Counted from the stretch's first letter, positions 36,925 through 46,220 are shown. The stretch: 64,000 bases of DNA from CAZFHA01 sp964518595 (GCA_964518595.1 CAZFHA010000012.1:47286-111285); one strand, 5' to 3'. Numbers and translations are program-made. Notes: generated by a model from the letters alone, not told the origin.

Positions 36925-37530
36925 ATGGAACATCTATTACCAAAATCAGCTCTGGTTCCAACAGTTATTGAATCCACCAATCGTGGTGAGCGGGCATATG
37001 ATATTTATTCTCGCCTTTTAAAAGAAAGAATCGTAATGCTTTCGGAAGAAGTTAACTATGTTACCGCCAGCTTGATTACGGCACAACTGCTATTTTTAGA
37101 GGCAGAAGATCCGGAGAAAGATATTCAGTTCTATATCAATAGTCCCGGAGGTTCGGTATCAGATGGATTAATGATCTTTGATACCATGCAACACATTAAA
37201 CCAGATGTACAGACCATTTGCATGGGCATGGCCGCATCCATGGGTGCATTTTTGCTTGCAGCCGGTCAACCCGGAAAGCGTTTTGTTTTGCCCAATGCAG
37301 AAGTTATGATTCACCAGCCCTCTGGTGGCGCCCAGGGGCAGTCAACGGACATTCAGATTGCTGCCAAGCACATTCAGAGAACGAAGGATCGTTTGAATCA
37401 TATCTTGGCAGAGCGCACCGGACAGCCTTTGGCTCGGATCGCCGAAGATACGGAGCGGGACTACTGGATGACGGCTGAAGAGGCTGTATCCTATGGTATT
37501 GTTGATCAGATTATGGGCAAAAGAGCCTAA
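36925..37530 (+). CDS. clpP: ClpP protease subunit, placed inside the dnaK operon
   Basis: 201 residues. VIESTNRGERAYDIYSRLLK and IQFYINSPGGSV are ClpP hallmarks; the catalytic triad is Ser105 (AASMGAF), His130 (MIHQPSGG) and Asp179 (ERDYWM). It assembles into the tetradecameric protease used with ClpX/ClpC-type ATPases, none of which is encoded here. ATG 36925 follows AAAGGAGAAG. The place between grpE and dnaK is unusual. The 44-base gap upstream contains CTTTG-TAGT-CAAAG, a small inverted repeat; it is not a convincing CtsR box because only one GTCAAA is present. Confidence 0.96.
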   Translation: MEHLLPKSALVPTVIESTNRGERAYDIYSRLLKERIVMLSEEVNYVTASLITAQLLFLEAEDPEKDIQFYINSPGGSVSDGLMIFDTMQHIKPDVQTICMGMAASMGAFLLAAGQPGKRFVLPNAEVMIHQPSGGAQGQSTDIQIAAKHIQRTKDRLNHILAERTGQPLARIAEDTERDYWMTAEEAVSYGIVDQIMGKRA

Positions 37531-37584
37531 GAAACTAAACAGTAAACAGAATTAAACTATATCAGTATAGTGGAGGATAAATTT

Positions 37585-39429
37585 ATGGCAAAAGTTATTG
37601 GAATTGATTTGGGTACTACCAATTCATGTGTGGCAGTTATGGAAGGTGGAGAAGCAGTCGTTATCCCCAATCCAGAAGGCAATCGTACAACTCCATCAGT
37701 TGTAGCATTCTCTAAAAGCGGCGAGCGTTTAATTGGTCAGGTAGCTAAGCGTCAAGCTGTTACCAATCCTGATCGGACAATCCAATCTATTAAGCGCGAA
37801 ATGGGTACCGATCATAAAGTTAAAATTGATGATAAAGAATACTCTCCCCAAGAGATTTCTGCGATGATCTTAACCAAGCTCAAGAGCGATGCAGAGGCTT
37901 ATTTAGGTCAACCCGTGACCCAGGCAGTTATTACAGTACCTGCTTACTTCTCAGATTCTCAGCGTCAAGCCACCAAGGATGCTGGTCGTATCGCCGGACT
38001 TGAGGTTATGCGTATTATCAATGAGCCTACAGCAGCAGCCTTGGCTTATGGTTTAGACAAAGAGAGTGATCAAAAGATTCTAGTCTTTGACTTGGGCGGC
38101 GGAACCTTCGACGTATCCATCCTTGAGATTGGTGATGGGGTTTTTGAAGTGCTGGCTACAGCTGGAAACAACCGTTTAGGTGGAGATGACTTTGATAACA
38201 AAATTGTTGATTTCTTGGTTGATACCTTTAAGAAGGATCAAGGTGTTGACTTAAGAAATGATAAGATGGCAATGCAGCGTCTGCGCGAAGCTGCTGAAAA
38301 GGCTAAAATAGAGCTTTCCGGCGTGGCTACAAGTAATATTAATCTGCCCTATATCACCGCTGATGCTACTGGACCAAAGCACTTGGAGGTGACCCTTACT
38401 CGGGCGAAATTTGATGAGTTAACTCATGATCTGGTTGAGAAAACAATGGAACCCGTTAAGCGTGCCATGTCTGATTCGGGTCTATCACCTAGTGATATCC
38501 ATAAGATTCTCTTGGTTGGTGGTTCTACCAGAATCCCTGCGGTTCAAGATGCTGTTAAAGCCTACTTTGGTAAAGATCCATTCAAGGGCATTAATCCTGA
38601 TGAGTGTGTGGCAATTGGCGCGGCTATTCAGGCAGCGGTTTTGACCGGTGATGTTAAGGGCTTGGTTCTTCTGGATGTTACCCCCTTGTCCTTGGGAATT
38701 GAGACCCAAGGTGGCGTCTTCACAAAGATGATTGAGCGTAATACCACCATTCCTACCAAGAAGAGCCAGATCTATTCTACAGCGGCAGATGGTCAAACAC
38801 AGGTAGATGTTCATGTCTTACAGGGCGAGAGAGAGATGGCCGCCTATAATAAGACTCTGGGGAACTTTATCCTTGACGGAATTGCTCCTGCACCAAGAGG
38901 TGTACCTCAGGTTGAAGTTACCTTTGATATTGATGCTAACGGCATTGTGCATGTTTCTGCCAAGGATATGGGAACAGGAAGAGAGCAGCATATTACGATC
39001 ACAGCTAGTACCAATCTGACAGAAGATCAGATTAACGATGCCATCAAAGAGGCTGAATTACACGCTGCTGAAGACAAGAAGCGTAAAGAAGAGATTGAGA
39101 TTAAGAATCAGGCAGAAACGACTGTTTACCAAACAGAGAAAACTCTTGGTGAGCTAGGCGATAAGGTCGAAGCCTCTGAGAAAGCTGATGTAGAAGCTGC
39201 TTTAGAGAAATTAAAAGCATCAATTGCTGCTAATGATTATGAGGCAATGAAGACGGATTCTGAAGCCGTTCAACAGGCTTTCTATAAGATCAGCGAGAAG
39301 CTCTATTCCCAGAGTAACCCTGAAGGCGGAGCTGGGGCTCAGCCGGGTCCACAAGACTACACTGGTTATACCAGTGAAGGCGGCGGAGCTACAGAAGGCG
39401 GATTTAAGGATGCCGGTGGTGATTTTTGA
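37585..39429 (+). CDS. dnaK: DnaK, Hsp70 chaperone
   Basis: 614 residues, normal for Gram-positive DnaK. GIDLGTTNSCVAVMEGG, VITVPAYFSDSQRQATKDAG, LVFDLGGGTFDVSIL and ILLVGGSTRIPAVQ are the three Hsp70 signatures plus the connect motifs; the substrate domain starts near 380 and the C-terminal tail is Gly/Ala-rich ending EGGFKDAGGDF. The Gram-positive deletion in the nucleotide-binding domain seems to apply (the N-terminal domain is short). GTG 37570 is in frame, but GTGGAGG fits ATG 37585, which gives the standard MAKVIGID start. Confidence 0.97.
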   Translation: MAKVIGIDLGTTNSCVAVMEGGEAVVIPNPEGNRTTPSVVAFSKSGERLIGQVAKRQAVTNPDRTIQSIKREMGTDHKVKIDDKEYSPQEISAMILTKLKSDAEAYLGQPVTQAVITVPAYFSDSQRQATKDAGRIAGLEVMRIINEPTAAALAYGLDKESDQKILVFDLGGGTFDVSILEIGDGVFEVLATAGNNRLGGDDFDNKIVDFLVDTFKKDQGVDLRNDKMAMQRLREAAEKAKIELSGVATSNINLPYITADATGPKHLEVTLTRAKFDELTHDLVEKTMEPVKRAMSDSGLSPSDIHKILLVGGSTRIPAVQDAVKAYFGKDPFKGINPDECVAIGAAIQAAVLTGDVKGLVLLDVTPLSLGIETQGGVFTKMIERNTTIPTKKSQIYSTAADGQTQVDVHVLQGEREMAAYNKTLGNFILDGIAPAPRGVPQVEVTFDIDANGIVHVSAKDMGTGREQHITITASTNLTEDQINDAIKEAELHAAEDKKRKEEIEIKNQAETTVYQTEKTLGELGDKVEASEKADVEAALEKLKASIAANDYEAMKTDSEAVQQAFYKISEKLYSQSNPEGGAGAQPGPQDYTGYTSEGGGATEGGFKDAGGDF

Positions 39430-39468
39430 TGATCGGCTCTAGCTTTCATTTTAGCTGACAGAATGATT

Positions 39469-39506
39469 AGGTATGGAGAACAGGCGTAAGCCTGTTTTCC
39501 ATACCT
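39469..39506 (+). terminator. Strong hairpin between dnaK and dnaJ (attenuator or mRNA-stabilising element)
   Basis: AGGTATGGAGAACAGGC pairs with GCCTGTTTTCCATACCT over 17 base pairs with one G-U, closed by a GTAA tetraloop. It sits 40 bases after the dnaK stop and 39 before the dnaJ start. Only a short T stretch follows, so it is more likely partial attenuation or protection of the dnaK mRNA 3' end than full termination. Confidence 0.7.
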
Positions 39507-39545
39507 TTGTGTCTGAAACAGCATTATTTTTAGGAGGAAAAACCT

Positions 39546-40676
39546 TTGGCAGAACAAAAACGTGACTACTATGAAGTGTTGGGTGTGGGGAAGAACGCCA
39601 CCGATGATGAACTAAAAAAGGCTTATCGAAAGCTGGCCAAGCAGTACCATCCCGACCTTAATCCTAATGATAAGGTGGCTGAGGCAAAGTTTAAAGAAGC
39701 CAATGAAGCCTATGCTGTTTTATCTGATGCAGACAAGCGCAGACAGTATGACCAGTTTGGTCATGCCGGAATGGATGGACAAGGTTTCTCTGGGTTTAAT
39801 GCAGCGGATATTGATTTGGGTGATTTGTTTGGCTCTATCTTTGGCGGCGCCTTCGGTGGTGGCGGTAAACGCAGAACTGGCCCGGTACAAGGTGCTAATT
39901 TAAAATATGGCCTCACTTTAGAGTTTATGGAAGCGGCTTTCGGTGTGGAAAAAACTATTAGCATAAGCAAAGAAGACAATTGTGATGCTTGTGCCGGAAG
40001 TGGGGCTGCTCCAGGAACGAAACCGGAAACTTGCCCTTCCTGTAAAGGCTCTGGGCGGGTGCAACAACAGACCCAAACACTTTTCGGCATGACTATGGTC
40101 ACTCGGGATTGTCCGGCTTGCGGCGGTAAGGGTACCATTATTCGCACGCCTTGCAGCAGTTGTGGCGGTAAGGGACGCCGAATTAAGAAGAAAGATATCA
40201 CCATTAAAGTTCCGGCAGGAGTCAATACCGGTGATATGATGCCTATTCGTGGTGAAGGCGAACCGGGTTTACGTGGTGGACCTCATGGCGATCTCTATAT
40301 TCAATTCAAGGTCAAGCCTCACCCGGTATTTGAACGCCGTGACAATAATACGTACTGTGATGTGCCAATTACTTTTGCTCAGGCTACCTTAGGTGCTGAG
40401 ATTGATGTGCCTACCATAGACGGCAATGTTCGGATTCATGTAAAAGAAGGCACCCAGCCGATGGATACTTATGTTCTAAAAGGCAAGGGTATTCCAGTCA
40501 GAAACCGTAGCAACATGCGGGGCGACCATACTTGTCGTTTTGTTATGGAGGTACCTTCTCATCTTTCTGACCAACAAAAAGAAATGCTGCGCAGTTTCGA
40601 TGCCACTTTGACGGAAAGAAATTACCAAAAGCGCACGGGTTTCTTCAAAAAAGTGAAAGATATTTTTGGTATGTGA
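39546..40676 (+). CDS. dnaJ: DnaJ, Hsp40 co-chaperone
   Basis: 376 residues. The J domain has the HPD motif in YHPDLNPN (about residues 37-39), a Gly/Phe region (about 75-110), four zinc-binding CxxCxGxG repeats (CDACAGSG, CPSCKGSG, CPACGGKG, CSSCGGKG) and the C-terminal substrate domains. It is therefore a type I DnaJ that delivers clients to DnaK. The start codon is TTG 39546, supported by AGGAGG eight bases upstream; there is no suitable ATG. Confidence 0.96.
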   Translation: MAEQKRDYYEVLGVGKNATDDELKKAYRKLAKQYHPDLNPNDKVAEAKFKEANEAYAVLSDADKRRQYDQFGHAGMDGQGFSGFNAADIDLGDLFGSIFGGAFGGGGKRRTGPVQGANLKYGLTLEFMEAAFGVEKTISISKEDNCDACAGSGAAPGTKPETCPSCKGSGRVQQQTQTLFGMTMVTRDCPACGGKGTIIRTPCSSCGGKGRRIKKKDITIKVPAGVNTGDMMPIRGEGEPGLRGGPHGDLYIQFKVKPHPVFERRDNNTYCDVPITFAQATLGAEIDVPTIDGNVRIHVKEGTQPMDTYVLKGKGIPVRNRSNMRGDHTCRFVMEVPSHLSDQQKEMLRSFDATLTERNYQKRTGFFKKVKDIFGM

Positions 40677-40677
40677 C

Positions 40678-41700
40678 ATGCGGTGGATTGAAATTAAAAT
40701 TGAAACTACCAGTGAAGCCTCAGAGGCTCTGTGCGAGATGTTAACGCAATTAGGTGCCGATGGTGTAGCGGTTTGTGATCCAGAGGAAATTCGGGAAATC
40801 ATTGAGTCACCGGACTCCTTAGCTTATGCTGACGACGGTTTTTTAGACAGCTTAGGGGCTGAGGTAAAAATTTCAGCCTATTTTGCTGAATTTGCGGATG
40901 GTGTGCGCCTGGGAATTAAAGACGAAGACTACCAAAATCCAGAGGGGATAGGACTGATTTACAGCCGAATAGGCACACAGACCTGCTCTAAAGAAAGCTT
41001 AATTAATCTTATTACAGAACGAATTGCTAGTGTTAGCGAGTTTTTAGATGTGGGAAAAGGGATCACTTCGGACACCTACGTAGATGATGAAGATTGGGCG
41101 AATAGTTGGAAAAAATATTATGAAGTACTTCATCTTACGCCGAGAATTGTGATTTGCCCCTCTTGGGAGAATTATAGGGAACAAGAATCAGAAGTCGTGA
41201 TTACCCTAGATCCAGGCTCGGCCTTTGGGACAGGTACCCACGAGACTACCTCCATGTGTGCTGAGATATTAGACAGAATTGTCCATCCCGACCAAAAAAT
41301 TCTCGACTTAGGTTGCGGATCAGGGATACTGGCAATTATTGCTAAGAAACTGCAAGCGTCTTATGTGGAAGCCATTGATATTGACCGGCTGGCTACTCAG
41401 GTTGCTCAGGAGAATATCCAGCGCAATCAGGTGGAGATTTCCTGCCATACTGGAGAGCTTAAAGAGGCCTATCATCAGGATTATAACTTGATTGTAGCGA
41501 ATATTGTTGCTGAAGTAATTGTTGATGTAGCAGGACAGGTGGATCAGTACTTAGCTGCTGAGGGATACTTTCTAGTAAGTGGAATTATTGAAAGCAAAGC
41601 AGAATCCGTGCTTACTGCTTGTAGAAAAGCTAATTTCAAATTGCTTGCCAGCCATCAAAAAGGCGATTGGCACGCATATTTATATCAAAAGACTTCTTAA
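40678..41700 (+). CDS. prmA: Ribosomal protein L11 methyltransferase
   Basis: 340 residues. The SAM motif ILDLGCGSGILAIIAKKL, DPGSAFGTGTHETTSMCAEIL and IVANIVAEVI are PrmA hallmarks. It trimethylates ribosomal protein L11. It commonly follows dnaJ in Clostridia. An in-frame TTG at 40666 lies inside dnaJ; ATG 40678, one base after the dnaJ stop, gives the normal N terminus MRWIEIKIET. No good ribosome binding site is seen, so coupling with dnaJ is likely. Its stop overlaps the convergent mutY stop. Confidence 0.94.
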   Translation: MRWIEIKIETTSEASEALCEMLTQLGADGVAVCDPEEIREIIESPDSLAYADDGFLDSLGAEVKISAYFAEFADGVRLGIKDEDYQNPEGIGLIYSRIGTQTCSKESLINLITERIASVSEFLDVGKGITSDTYVDDEDWANSWKKYYEVLHLTPRIVICPSWENYREQESEVVITLDPGSAFGTGTHETTSMCAEILDRIVHPDQKILDLGCGSGILAIIAKKLQASYVEAIDIDRLATQVAQENIQRNQVEISCHTGELKEAYHQDYNLIVANIVAEVIVDVAGQVDQYLAAEGYFLVSGIIESKAESVLTACRKANFKLLASHQKGDWHAYLYQKTS

Positions 41701-42797
41701 CTTAAACCCAGATAGCGGGTATAAGCCTTATAGGCTGAAGGAAAAGTTAACTTTTGGGCAGCTTCTAGTGAAAAGAAGCTGCCCTCTTTCTTTAACTGGC
41801 CTGTGCTATCTTCGGCAAAAGTAAGCAGACTTTTCGCTTCATCCTGCACAGAGATTTCATAAGCGGTCATCTCCCATTTCATGTGAGAAAAAACATGAAA
41901 TGAATTCTCTAGAGGCCGAATCTCATTAGCGAAGGTTAGCGCAGGAAAGATGGCTTTAAGGACATTACTGACTTCCAGTGGGGATAGAGTGCCAGAAAAA
42001 GATAGAAACTCATACAGACCTCCTAAGAGGCCTTCGGCTGGGCGCTTGCAAAGAAAGACGGCTTGCTCTTTTCTCAGCAGTACTAAGGTATAACTGAGAA
42101 TAGGAAGAGGGGCTTTAGACTTCCGCCAAGGGAAGCGCTGGGGATAGCCTAGTAGATTTCCCTGACAAAGCGTGGCAAGAGGGCAGCTCTCACAGTGGGG
42201 AACTTTAGGCAAGCAGATTGAGGAACCCAGATCCATGAGGGCTTCGTTAAAGTCTGTGGCCTCTTGAACAGGCATTAATTCTGCCACTTTATCCTCGATA
42301 ATCTTACGGGTAGTCTGGGCAGTGGCCTCAAGGTCTAAGGCAAATAGTCGACAAAAAATTCTGATCACATTTCCATCCACCGCCGGCTCCGGGTGCTGAA
42401 AGGCCAGTGAAGAAATCGCCCCTGCGGTATAGCTGCCTACTCCGGGAATTTTTAATAAATCCCTTTTGGAATCAGGAATGATACCATCGAAAAATTCCAT
42501 CACATACTGAGCACCTTTATGTAAATTGCGAGCCCGAGAATAATAACCAAGACCTTCCCAACATTTATAGACTTGATCCAGCTCAGCTTGAGCTAAATCT
42601 TTAAGGGTTGGGAAATGATCTAAAAAGCGGTGATAATAGGGAATCACCGTGGTCACCCGAGTCTGTTGAAGCATAATCTCTGATATCCAAGTACCATAGG
42701 CAGTACGTTCAAGACGCCAAGGTAGGGGACGACGATTTTCGGAAAACCAGGTTAATAAACGCTGGGATATTGGGCTTGTGCGAACTATATTTGTCAT
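41697..42797 (-). CDS. mutY: MutY, A/G-specific adenine glycosylase
   Basis: 366 residues. WISEIMLQQTRV carries the catalytic Glu40, LKIPGVGSYTAGAI is the helix-hairpin-helix, and PAVDGNVIRI has the catalytic Asp141; a 4Fe-4S cluster is held by Cys-x6-Cys-x2-Cys-x5-Cys (CLPKVPHCESCPLATLC). The C-terminal third is the NUDIX-like 8-oxoG recognition domain (LLGGLYEFL, FSHMKWEMTAYEI). It removes adenine paired with 8-oxoguanine. ATG 42797 has GAGGT upstream on the minus strand. It converges with prmA, overlapping stops by three bases. Confidence 0.95.
   Translation of the reverse strand: MTNIVRTSPISQRLLTWFSENRRPLPWRLERTAYGTWISEIMLQQTRVTTVIPYYHRFLDHFPTLKDLAQAELDQVYKCWEGLGYYSRARNLHKGAQYVMEFFDGIIPDSKRDLLKIPGVGSYTAGAISSLAFQHPEPAVDGNVIRIFCRLFALDLEATAQTTRKIIEDKVAELMPVQEATDFNEALMDLGSSICLPKVPHCESCPLATLCQGNLLGYPQRFPWRKSKAPLPILSYTLVLLRKEQAVFLCKRPAEGLLGGLYEFLSFSGTLSPLEVSNVLKAIFPALTFANEIRPLENSFHVFSHMKWEMTAYEISVQDEAKSLLTFAEDSTGQLKKEGSFFSLEAAQKLTFPSAYKAYTRYLGLS
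41756..41784 (+). terminator. Terminator of the heat-shock operon lying inside the mutY coding sequence
   Basis: GGGCAGCTTCT and AGAAGCTGCCC form a perfect 11-base-pair stem with a seven-base loop, followed by TCTTTCTTT on the plus strand. It starts 56 bases after the prmA stop and is within codons near the 3' end of the opposing mutY gene, so the same bases do both jobs. Confidence 0.75.
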
Positions 42798-42944
42798 ATC
42801 AACCTCACAATAACATTAACACTCCAAGTATAGCACAAATAAATTTGCAGTTTTTGTAGCATTTTGTCGAGTTTAGTACTTTAATTGATTTTGTTTTCTG
42901 ATAATATGGTAATAATTATTTATTGAAAAGGGGTTGTGAGAAGT

Positions 42945-44462
42945 ATGGAATTAATTATTATCATTGTCATTGCTGTGATTATTTTGCTTGTGTTACTGTT
43001 TTCAGGGTATGTTAAAGCACCCACTAACCGAGCCTTTATTATTTCAGGCTTTAGACGTGAGCCCAAGGTAGTCATTGGTCGTTCCAGTATTAAGCTACCA
43101 TTTTTAGAGCGCCTAGATAAGCTAAGCCTTAGCCTAGTTCAGGTTGATGTTAAGACAGAAGATTCTGTGCCTACGAAAGACTTTATTAATATTATGGTGG
43201 ACGGTGTCGCCAATGTGCAAATCGACAGTTCCACTGAGGGCTTACGGAAGGCGGCGGAGAACTTTCTTAACGCCGGCAGTGAGTACATTGCTCAGGTGGC
43301 TAAGCAAGTTCTGGAAGGTAACCTGCGTGAGATTATCGGTCAGATGGAGTTGATCGAATTGGTTCAGAATCGGGAAACCTTTGCTAATCAAGTGGCTGAT
43401 TCTACCGCCAGCGAATTGTCCAAGATGGGTCTACGGGTCGTGAATTTGACGATTCAGAATTTTGTCGATGAGAATGGTGTCATCAAGGATTTGGGTATTG
43501 AGAATACCAGCCGCATCCAGAAAAATGCGGCTATCGCTAAGGCTAATGCGGAGAAGGAGATTACCATTGCTAAGGCTAGAGCGGCCAGAGAAGCCAATGA
43601 AGAAGAAGTGGCCTCTCAGAAGCAAATTGCCATTAAGCAGAATGAATTGGCCATTAATATTGCTAAGCTTAAAGTTGATTCCGATATGGAGAAAGCCAAG
43701 GCTGAAGCATCCTTTTCCATTGAGCAGCAGGCACAGCGTAAGACCATTGAAATTGCCTCTGTTAATGCGGATATCGCTAGAAAAGAACGAGAGGCTGAGG
43801 CTAAAGAGCGGGAAATTTTAATTCGCGAGCGTGAACTTGATGCTAAAATTCGCAAAGAAGCCGATGCGGAACGCTATCGTCGTGAGCAACAGGCTCAGGC
43901 CGATCTCTTTGAGCGCCAAAAGCAAGCCGAAGCCATTCTATTTGAAAGTCAGAAGCGTGCCGAAGCCATGAAAGCTGAAGCTGAAGGTATATTAGCCAAG
44001 GGAAATGCGGAAGCAGAAGCAATGGAGAAGAAGGCTTTGGCTCAGAATAAGATGCAGGAAGCAGCTATTTTAGAGAGCTTGATTGGCGTGTTGCCAGAAT
44101 TGGCTCGGGCTGTGGCTACCCCCCTTAATAATGTTCAGAGCATTACTATGTATGGTGAAGGTAACCAGACGAAGCTGATTGGTGATACTATCAACTCCTT
44201 AAGCCAGATTACCAAGGGGGTTAAGGAAGCTACGGGAATCAATTTAAGTGAAATTTTTAATAATTTTGCCGGAACCTCTATGGCTCTTAAGGCGAATACG
44301 AATCCCGAAACTGTATCCGTCAATGTTTCCGTAGAAGAGCCAAAGCAGGATCAGTCTGAAGAGACCAGCACTGTAAGTGAAGCTACACCTATTCAGGTAG
44401 AGAAGAAAGCGGAGCCTTTCGCAAAGCCTGAAGCCCCAGAGACAACTACAGATAATAACTAA
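42945..44462 (+). CDS. Flotillin-like SPFH-domain membrane scaffold protein
   Basis: 505 residues. An N-terminal membrane segment (about 2-22, LIIIIVIAVIILLVLLFSGY) is followed by a band-7/SPFH domain (about 25-190) and a long Ala/Glu/Lys-rich coiled coil with AEAE-type repeats (about 205-365), then a GV-rich oligomerisation region and an acidic Thr/Pro-containing tail. This matches YqiK/flotillin-1-type proteins, which organise membrane microdomains. A GTG at 42936 is in frame; ATG 42945 gives the correct topology. No NfeD partner gene, which often accompanies flotillins, is next to it. It has its own terminator. Confidence 0.88.
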   Translation: MELIIIIVIAVIILLVLLFSGYVKAPTNRAFIISGFRREPKVVIGRSSIKLPFLERLDKLSLSLVQVDVKTEDSVPTKDFINIMVDGVANVQIDSSTEGLRKAAENFLNAGSEYIAQVAKQVLEGNLREIIGQMELIELVQNRETFANQVADSTASELSKMGLRVVNLTIQNFVDENGVIKDLGIENTSRIQKNAAIAKANAEKEITIAKARAAREANEEEVASQKQIAIKQNELAINIAKLKVDSDMEKAKAEASFSIEQQAQRKTIEIASVNADIARKEREAEAKEREILIRERELDAKIRKEADAERYRREQQAQADLFERQKQAEAILFESQKRAEAMKAEAEGILAKGNAEAEAMEKKALAQNKMQEAAILESLIGVLPELARAVATPLNNVQSITMYGEGNQTKLIGDTINSLSQITKGVKEATGINLSEIFNNFAGTSMALKANTNPETVSVNVSVEEPKQDQSEETSTVSEATPIQVEKKAEPFAKPEAPETTTDNN

Positions 44463-44488
44463 TTTAATAATTATTCGGTAAGGCTTAC

Positions 44489-44524
44489 AAAAGGGGTTGC
44501 CTCTTCATTGAGACAGCCCCTTTG
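44489..44524. terminator. Bidirectional terminator between convergent genes
   Basis: AAAGGGGTTG pairs with CAGCCCCTTT, extended by CTC/GAG around a small loop. The flanks give CCCCTTT on the plus strand and CCCCTTTTG on the minus, so it can serve both the flotillin gene and the minus-strand exporter operon. Confidence 0.75.
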
Positions 44525-44580
44525 CCACGGGTCACGGATATTTTCTTGAACGCATAATAGTAATTTACTTTGAGACTTTG

Positions 44581-45378
44581 CTAGATTGCTAAATCGCGCC
44601 GGTTATACACCTTAATGCCTACTGGTAGCAGAACAGCTACCAGAACTACGGATAAAGCAATATAAAGAGGCTGCAGGGAGTCACCGTTAATTAGTTTTGC
44701 CGTGTCAAAATAGCGAAAGAAGCTTAAGGGTCTTAACCATTCGACATTTTCAAAGAAGCCCATGATGATTCCAACGAAGTAACTAAACAGTAAGATGTAA
44801 GTACCAACACCACCGGCACGTCTTCCCTTAGCCAGACTTCCGGCCAAGGCCAATCCGAGAGCGACAAATAGTAGTTGCAACAGGAACATGCCAAGACTTA
44901 ATTTAATGAAAACCGGCAGGGCTTCATTGAGGGGGACATAGGCGGAAATGGCGCCTAGACTAAAAACAAGCATGGCAAGATTGATTAGTATTGAGTTTAA
45001 CAATACAACGGTAGCCTTTTGTAAAAATAAAAACGAGCGGCTTATAGGTTTGGTTAGTAAGAACTCGCTGGTCTTATCTTTTTCCTCTTTGGCAATGATA
45101 TTTGTACTAAGACTTATTGCGTAGATTCCTACAATTAATAGCAAGTACCCCCATATAATTCCAAAGTAACCAAAAGGGGTGGAAAGATCAAATTCGCCCA
45201 TCCCCATTAATGCGCGAAAGGCTTGGGGCATTTTTAGTACTAGATCATTTAAGCTTTGTTCGGAACTAGATAATCCTGAGTACTTTGCCATTCCCGCTAA
45301 AATTAGAAAGGCCGCGCAAGCCGTCCAGAGTAGTAAGCCCTTTAGATTTGCCTTAAACTCTTGTCTGATAACATTCAT
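44581..45378 (-). CDS. ABC-2 type exporter permease, second subunit
   Basis: 265 residues with six predicted membrane segments (the first about 14-34, LLLWTACAAFLILAGMAKY). A cytoplasmic motif EEKDKTSEFLLTKPISRSFLF is typical of ABC-2 permeases of the BcrB/YtrC type in which the two permeases are paired. GGAGG precedes ATG 45378. It is a homologue of the next permease, which has the same length and the matching motif FKTTDFLLSKPVQR. Part of the operon TetR-ATPase-permease-permease. Substrate unknown; peptide antibiotic or drug export is a guess. Confidence 0.85.
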   Translation of the reverse strand: MNVIRQEFKANLKGLLLWTACAAFLILAGMAKYSGLSSSEQSLNDLVLKMPQAFRALMGMGEFDLSTPFGYFGIIWGYLLLIVGIYAISLSTNIIAKEEKDKTSEFLLTKPISRSFLFLQKATVVLLNSILINLAMLVFSLGAISAYVPLNEALPVFIKLSLGMFLLQLLFVALGLALAGSLAKGRRAGGVGTYILLFSYFVGIIMGFFENVEWLRPLSFFRYFDTAKLINGDSLQPLYIALSVVLVAVLLPVGIKVYNRRDLAI

Positions 45379-45394
45379 GAAGTGCCTCCTGTAT

Positions 45395-46192
45395 TCACAC
45401 TGAGGGTAAATTACGTTTTTGATAAACCAGAAAACTCACTACCAAAGCAATAGCTGCCACTGCCAATGAGATAAGTATTTCCTGACCCTGGTAAGAATTG
45501 TTTTCAATAATATAACTAAGATCGAAATACTTAAAGGGTGATAGCAGACGTAGCTTGTCCGAGCCGACAAACTCTTCTAAAAGAGAAAAGGCAAAAAAGA
45601 CTGTTGCAATGGCTAGGGAGAGAGCAATGACATTTCGGATACGGAGATAGAGAATTCCCACCAAAAAGCCTAGGGCGGAGAAGGTAAGCTGTGTGAAAAA
45701 TAGTGTCAAGGAGATTAGCAGAAATCCTTTTACTGAAAAGTTATTGGTTGAAAAGAAGGCTATTGCCAGGCTTGAAAACAGTAAAAAAATTAGGTTTATA
45801 ATAACTAGCGCCAGGAGTATGGCTAAAAGCTTCGCCTTTAATACTTGGAAACGTTGAACCGGCTTAGACAATAGGAAGTCAGTGGTTTTAAAGCGATTCT
45901 CTTTTGAACTGGCAGACATGCCTAAATAAAGTGCACAAATTGCGCCTGATAGAAGGATATAAAAGAAGACCATAGCGTAATAGCCTAATACCTCAAAAAA
46001 TGTGTTTAGGTCAAGACCAAAAGCCGCTAAAATCTCAGGTGGAAAGCCAGAAAGCATCTGCTTTACCTCTGTCATACTATTATAGAATGCCGGATAAGCG
46101 GAGAGAAACAAAACCGTCACAAAGGACAAGCTGATACCCCAGACAAAAATTGATTTTTTCATTGCCTTAATTTCAAACCAGAAAATATTCAT
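45395..46192 (-). CDS. ABC-2 type exporter permease, first subunit
   Basis: 265 residues and six hydrophobic segments (first about 13-33). SSKENRFKTTDFLLSKPVQRF is the permease motif shared with the next gene downstream, so the two probably form a heterodimer. It lies 16 bases upstream of the second permease and 28 bases after the ATPase gene. The ribosome binding site (AAAGG) is weak. Confidence 0.85.
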   Translation of the reverse strand: MNIFWFEIKAMKKSIFVWGISLSFVTVLFLSAYPAFYNSMTEVKQMLSGFPPEILAAFGLDLNTFFEVLGYYAMVFFYILLSGAICALYLGMSASSKENRFKTTDFLLSKPVQRFQVLKAKLLAILLALVIINLIFLLFSSLAIAFFSTNNFSVKGFLLISLTLFFTQLTFSALGFLVGILYLRIRNVIALSLAIATVFFAFSLLEEFVGSDKLRLLSPFKYFDLSYIIENNSYQGQEILISLAVAAIALVVSFLVYQKRNLPSV

Positions 46193-46220
46193 AGATGTGT
46201 TGCCTTTCTGCTAACCTTGG

